Position numbers and translations under genes: made by a program. Positions 6,894 to 9,433 of a stretch of 9,433 nt of DNA are shown piece by piece. How positions within the stretch are numbered: the stretch's first letter is position 1; every line of letters starts with the position of its first letter. The stretch is from Candidatus Methanomethylophilaceae archaeon. Its GTDB lineage: Archaea; Thermoplasmatota; Thermoplasmata; Methanomassiliicoccales; Methanomethylophilaceae. Location: contig JALNYB010000051.1 of the NCBI GenBank assembly GCA_023230065.1, positions 1 through 9,433 on the forward strand. Reading direction: 5' to 3'. Under the pieces are notes generated by a model, which did not search any database, was not told the DNA's origin, and was given only the letters and a program-made list of their open reading frames with translations.

Positions 6894-8132
6894 ATGAAAT
6901 ATTTTGTGGAATCGTACGGTTGCACAATGAACTTCGGAGAGGGCCTTCAACTCTCCGAACGTATGTCTGAATTAGGTCATGTTAAAGTCAATTCCGCTGA
7001 AGAAGCGAATATTGTAATCCTTAACACATGTACTGTTGTCGAGACTACAGAAAAAAAGATGATACGCCGTATGTCCGACCTTAAGAAGGCTGGAAAAGAG
7101 GTTATTGTAACCGGATGTATGGCGAAAGTTCAATCTAACAGGATTTCTATTCGTTTGCCTGATTCCATCATTCTTCCCCCCGACAAATACAAAGACTTTT
7201 CATGTATTGTCACAGAAAAATACGGATGTACGGATCATCCATTTATTTTAGAAACAGAGACATTCGGTATAATTCCTATAGCTCAAGGATGTTTAGGAAA
7301 CTGTACATACTGCATTACGAAATTCGCCAGAGGAAAACTCATTAGCTATCCTTATGACGACATATTATCACAATTCAACAGGATGATAGAACATGGCGTT
7401 AGAGAGATCCTTATCACAGCTCAAGATACTGCATGCTATGGCCATGACAATGGTAGCGATCTAGCAGATCTCATTACAAAAATGCTCAATACTACTGGTG
7501 ATTACCGCATAAGAATAGGAATGATGAATCCAAATAGTCTAGAACCTATTCTTGACAAATTGCTCGATGCTCTCGATGATCCACGCGTCTATAAATTCTT
7601 CCATATACCGGTTCAAAGCGGAAGTAATGATGTATTAAATGGAATGAAGAGACACTACAGAGTAGAAAAATTCTTTAGCATCGTTAATAGAATTCGTGCA
7701 CGCTATCCTGATTTCAGTATAGCTACAGATATAATCTCTGGATTCCCCGGTGAGACTGATGAAGATCATAGGAAAACCTTCGAGCTCATAAGGACACTTC
7801 GGGCAGATACAGTGAATATCACAAGATTCTCTTCTAGACCCGGGACAGAAGCTGCAGAGATGGAACCTATTCATGGAAGGATCAGCAAAGAACGCTCCAC
7901 CGAACTTACTGCAATAAAAAATGAGACAGAATACAACATAAATTCCAAACTTATCGGAAAGACATTCGAAGTTTTGATAACAGAAAATGGAACCAATGGA
8001 TCTGTTATAGGAAGGACTTCAAATTACCGTCCAGTTGCACTTAAAATCACTTTACCACTTGGTTCTTTTGTTAACACAGAAATCACAGACTGTACCTCGA
8101 CATACCTTGTCGGAAGAGTGTTAAATAAATGA
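6894..8132 (+). CDS. tRNA N6-threonylcarbamoyladenosine-37 methylthiotransferase, e-MtaB / CDKAL1 type
   Basis: Radical-SAM enzyme expected to add a methylthio group to t6A at position 37 of tRNAs reading A-starting codons, giving ms2t6A. The 412-residue product has the three MTTase domains in order. The UPF0004 domain has cluster cysteines Cys10 (YGC), Cys46 (NTC) and Cys75 (GCM). The radical-SAM domain has Cys133, Cys137 and Cys140 in CLGNCTYC and the family stretches IPVQSGS (238-244) and GFPGE (283-287). A C-terminal TRAM domain (about 350-412) binds tRNA. The start fits the family N-terminus. Nineteen bases separate it from aIF2 beta, with only a weak ribosome binding site (GGTAAAG), so co-transcription is likely. 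The choice of e-MtaB over MiaB rests on archaeal origin and the YGCTMN start; substrate specificity is inferred. Confidence 0.88.
   Translation: MKYFVESYGCTMNFGEGLQLSERMSELGHVKVNSAEEANIVILNTCTVVETTEKKMIRRMSDLKKAGKEVIVTGCMAKVQSNRISIRLPDSIILPPDKYKDFSCIVTEKYGCTDHPFILETETFGIIPIAQGCLGNCTYCITKFARGKLISYPYDDILSQFNRMIEHGVREILITAQDTACYGHDNGSDLADLITKMLNTTGDYRIRIGMMNPNSLEPILDKLLDALDDPRVYKFFHIPVQSGSNDVLNGMKRHYRVEKFFSIVNRIRARYPDFSIATDIISGFPGETDEDHRKTFELIRTLRADTVNITRFSSRPGTEAAEMEPIHGRISKERSTELTAIKNETEYNINSKLIGKTFEVLITENGTNGSVIGRTSNYRPVALKITLPLGSFVNTEITDCTSTYLVGRVLNK
8120..8129 (+). promoter_or_regulatory. TATA box of tRNA-Gln inside the end of the methylthiotransferase gene
   Basis: GTTAAATAAA covers the last sense codons of the upstream gene and matches the archaeal TATA box. 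Its centre is about 28 bases before the first base of the mature tRNA, so the primary transcript would have almost no 5' leader. Confidence 0.55.
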
Positions 8133-8152
8133 AGCACATTAGTGTGAATCAT

Positions 8153-8225
8153 AGTCCCGTAGTGTAGTGGTCAATCATGCTGCCCTTTGGAGGCGGCGAC
8201 TCCGGTTCGAATCCGAACGGGACTA
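8153..8225 (+). tRNA. tRNA-Gln (anticodon UUG)
   Basis: Folds as a 73-base cloverleaf without an encoded CCA. The acceptor stem pairs AGTCCCG (8153-8159) with CGGGACT (8218-8224), followed by discriminator A (8225). The anticodon stem is CTGCC/GGCGG with the seven-base loop CTTTGGA, giving anticodon TTG at 8187-8189, which reads CAA. The T loop TTCGAAT is at 8206-8212. The T stem TCCGG/CCGAA has one C-A mismatch (positions 50 and 64). T8 and A14 are present and there is no intron. It has its own TATA box at 8120-8129 and a T run at 8237-8241 as likely terminator. tRNA identity is very clear. Confidence 0.97.
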
Positions 8226-8236
8226 CCTTCATACCA

Positions 8237-8241
8237 TTTTT
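8237..8241 (+). terminator. T run ending tRNA-Gln transcription
   Basis: Five T residues 12 bases after the tRNA, without a hairpin. Short U runs are sufficient for termination in archaea. The next T-rich stretch lies beyond 8260. Confidence 0.5.
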
Positions 8242-8611
8242 ACAAATAATCTCTACATAGATTTTGAGGCCAAAATACTGTAGATTGTGTATCTATGTTA
8301 GTACTCTATCTCTTGATACCGATATAATTATTAGAAAATAATATTCTATCAATAAATAGCCCAAATTTGTAATTGTGAATAATACAACAATGAACTTGAT
8401 CTCTATCTACTATTACTAACATCAGACAGTTCAAATTATTATGTTTATCATTTATAATTGTAAGAACTCAAAACAATGATGTGAAAACCATATTTTGAAT
8501 TAAAATTATGTTCGATGTTTTGCCGGTTAAATATTTTCATCTTGATTGATAAATTTTTGAAGTATCCTCAAAAGTTCATCAATAATCATTAATCTAGAAA
8601 TAATTCTGAAC
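8242..8611. other. AT-rich non-coding region between tRNA-Gln and 16S rRNA
   Basis: No coding frame longer than a few dozen codons with a plausible start. Very AT-rich compared with the genes. Contains an 8-bp inverted repeat ACATAGAT/ATCTATGT (8255-8262 and 8291-8298), with an inner hairpin ATTTTG-AGGC-CAAAAT (8261-8276), and a 6-bp repeat TTTTGA/TCAAAA (8555-8560 and 8568-8573). No 23S, 5S or second tRNA is visible, nor any decayed gene I recognise. Confidence 0.6.
8255..8298. repeat. Nested inverted repeat after tRNA-Gln
   Basis: ACATAGAT (8255-8262) pairs perfectly with ATCTATGT (8291-8298). Within it ATTTTG and CAAAAT (8261-8266, 8271-8276) flank AGGC. The two helices share two bases, so both cannot be complete at once. 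In such AT-rich DNA a chance origin is possible. Confidence 0.35.
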
Positions 8612-8626
8612 AAATAATAATAAAAA
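8612..8626 (-). terminator. Candidate terminator of the 16S rRNA transcript
   Basis: The minus strand reads TTTTTATTATTATTT, a U-rich stretch about 140 bases beyond the 16S 3' end. It is the best poly-U signal in that direction before the tRNA-Gln gene. Archaeal termination needs U-rich tracts rather than hairpins. Confidence 0.4.
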
Positions 8627-8683
8627 GATGACATATGACGCTCGATGCTACGTTTAGTGTATGGTAAGCTGCTCGGAATTGCG

Positions 8684-8707
8684 GGAAATCATCTTTTAGA
8701 GATTTCC
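8684..8707. repeat. 7-bp inverted repeat downstream of 16S
   Basis: GGAAATC (8684-8690) and GATTTCC (8701-8707) flank ten bases. It lies within the expected 16S 3' trailer and may fold in the precursor. Function unknown. Confidence 0.3.
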
Positions 8708-8734
8708 TTGCCATTTTTCGCTTTAGTTTTTTTG

Positions 8735-8759
8735 AGGGTGGGGTATGAAACCCCACCCT
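8735..8759. repeat. Perfect 10-bp hairpin immediately after the 16S 3' end
   Basis: AGGGTGGGGT (8735-8744) and ACCCCACCCT (8750-8759) surround a five-base loop. The stem starts four bases past the mature 16S end. On the transcribed strand it is followed by CAAAAAAAC, not U residues, so it is not a standard intrinsic terminator. A processing or protective element of the 16S precursor is the likeliest role. Confidence 0.6.
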
Positions 8760-8763
8760 GCGT

Positions 8764-9433
<670 letters not shown>

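Noticed and set aside
8242..8611. Decayed gene or insertion element remnant
   Set aside because: No terminal repeats, no target duplication and no recognisable protein fragment in any frame; it looks like ordinary AT-rich spacer.
8735..8759. Hairpin after 16S as a rho-independent terminator
   Set aside because: On the rRNA strand it is followed by A residues. The T7 run is on the other strand and precedes the stem, so neither direction has the stem-then-U order.

Overview
The window is a piece of archaeal core chromosome, dense in translation genes. The archaeal assignment rests on EF-1 alpha, EF-2 with the diphthamide region, the archaeal type of S12 and S7, an aIF2 beta, TATA-type promoters and an archaeal 16S tail. 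Within archaea it looks like a Thermoplasmatota member, plausibly Methanomassiliicoccales. That placement is inference: it comes from the general look of the 16S and EF-2 sequences, the AT-rich composition, and a 16S gene with no 23S gene behind it. I see no mobile element, CRISPR array or defence system.

Layout. On the minus strand, positions 4193 down to 1 hold a str-type operon in the order rpsL (S12), rpsG (S7), fusA (EF-2), tuf (EF-1 alpha, cut by the left edge). Its main promoter lies at about 4240 and tuf also has its own. Ribosome binding sites here are strong and match the 16S 3' tail that is itself in the window. From 4194 to 4554 there is a divergent intergenic region with both promoters and an unexplained 14-bp bulged hairpin.

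On the plus strand follow pyrG (CTP synthase), then aIF2 beta with a C-terminal TRAM domain, then a tRNA methylthiotransferase of the e-MtaB type, which also ends in a TRAM domain. The last two are probably co-transcribed. A tRNA-Gln(UUG) gene follows, with a promoter overlapping the end of the methylthiotransferase gene. Positions 8226-8735 are AT-rich and noncoding. The right edge holds the 3' part of 16S rRNA on the minus strand, with a perfect 10-bp hairpin only four bases beyond its mature 3' end.

The genes supply one process: ribosome parts (16S, S12, S7), initiation (aIF2 beta), elongation (EF-1 alpha, EF-2), tRNA supply and modification, and CTP. The parts that ordinary annotation would miss are the structured intergenic element, the 16S-flanking hairpin, a CG-alternating palindrome before the aIF2 beta promoter, and a few start-codon questions. 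I found no convincing previously undescribed system.
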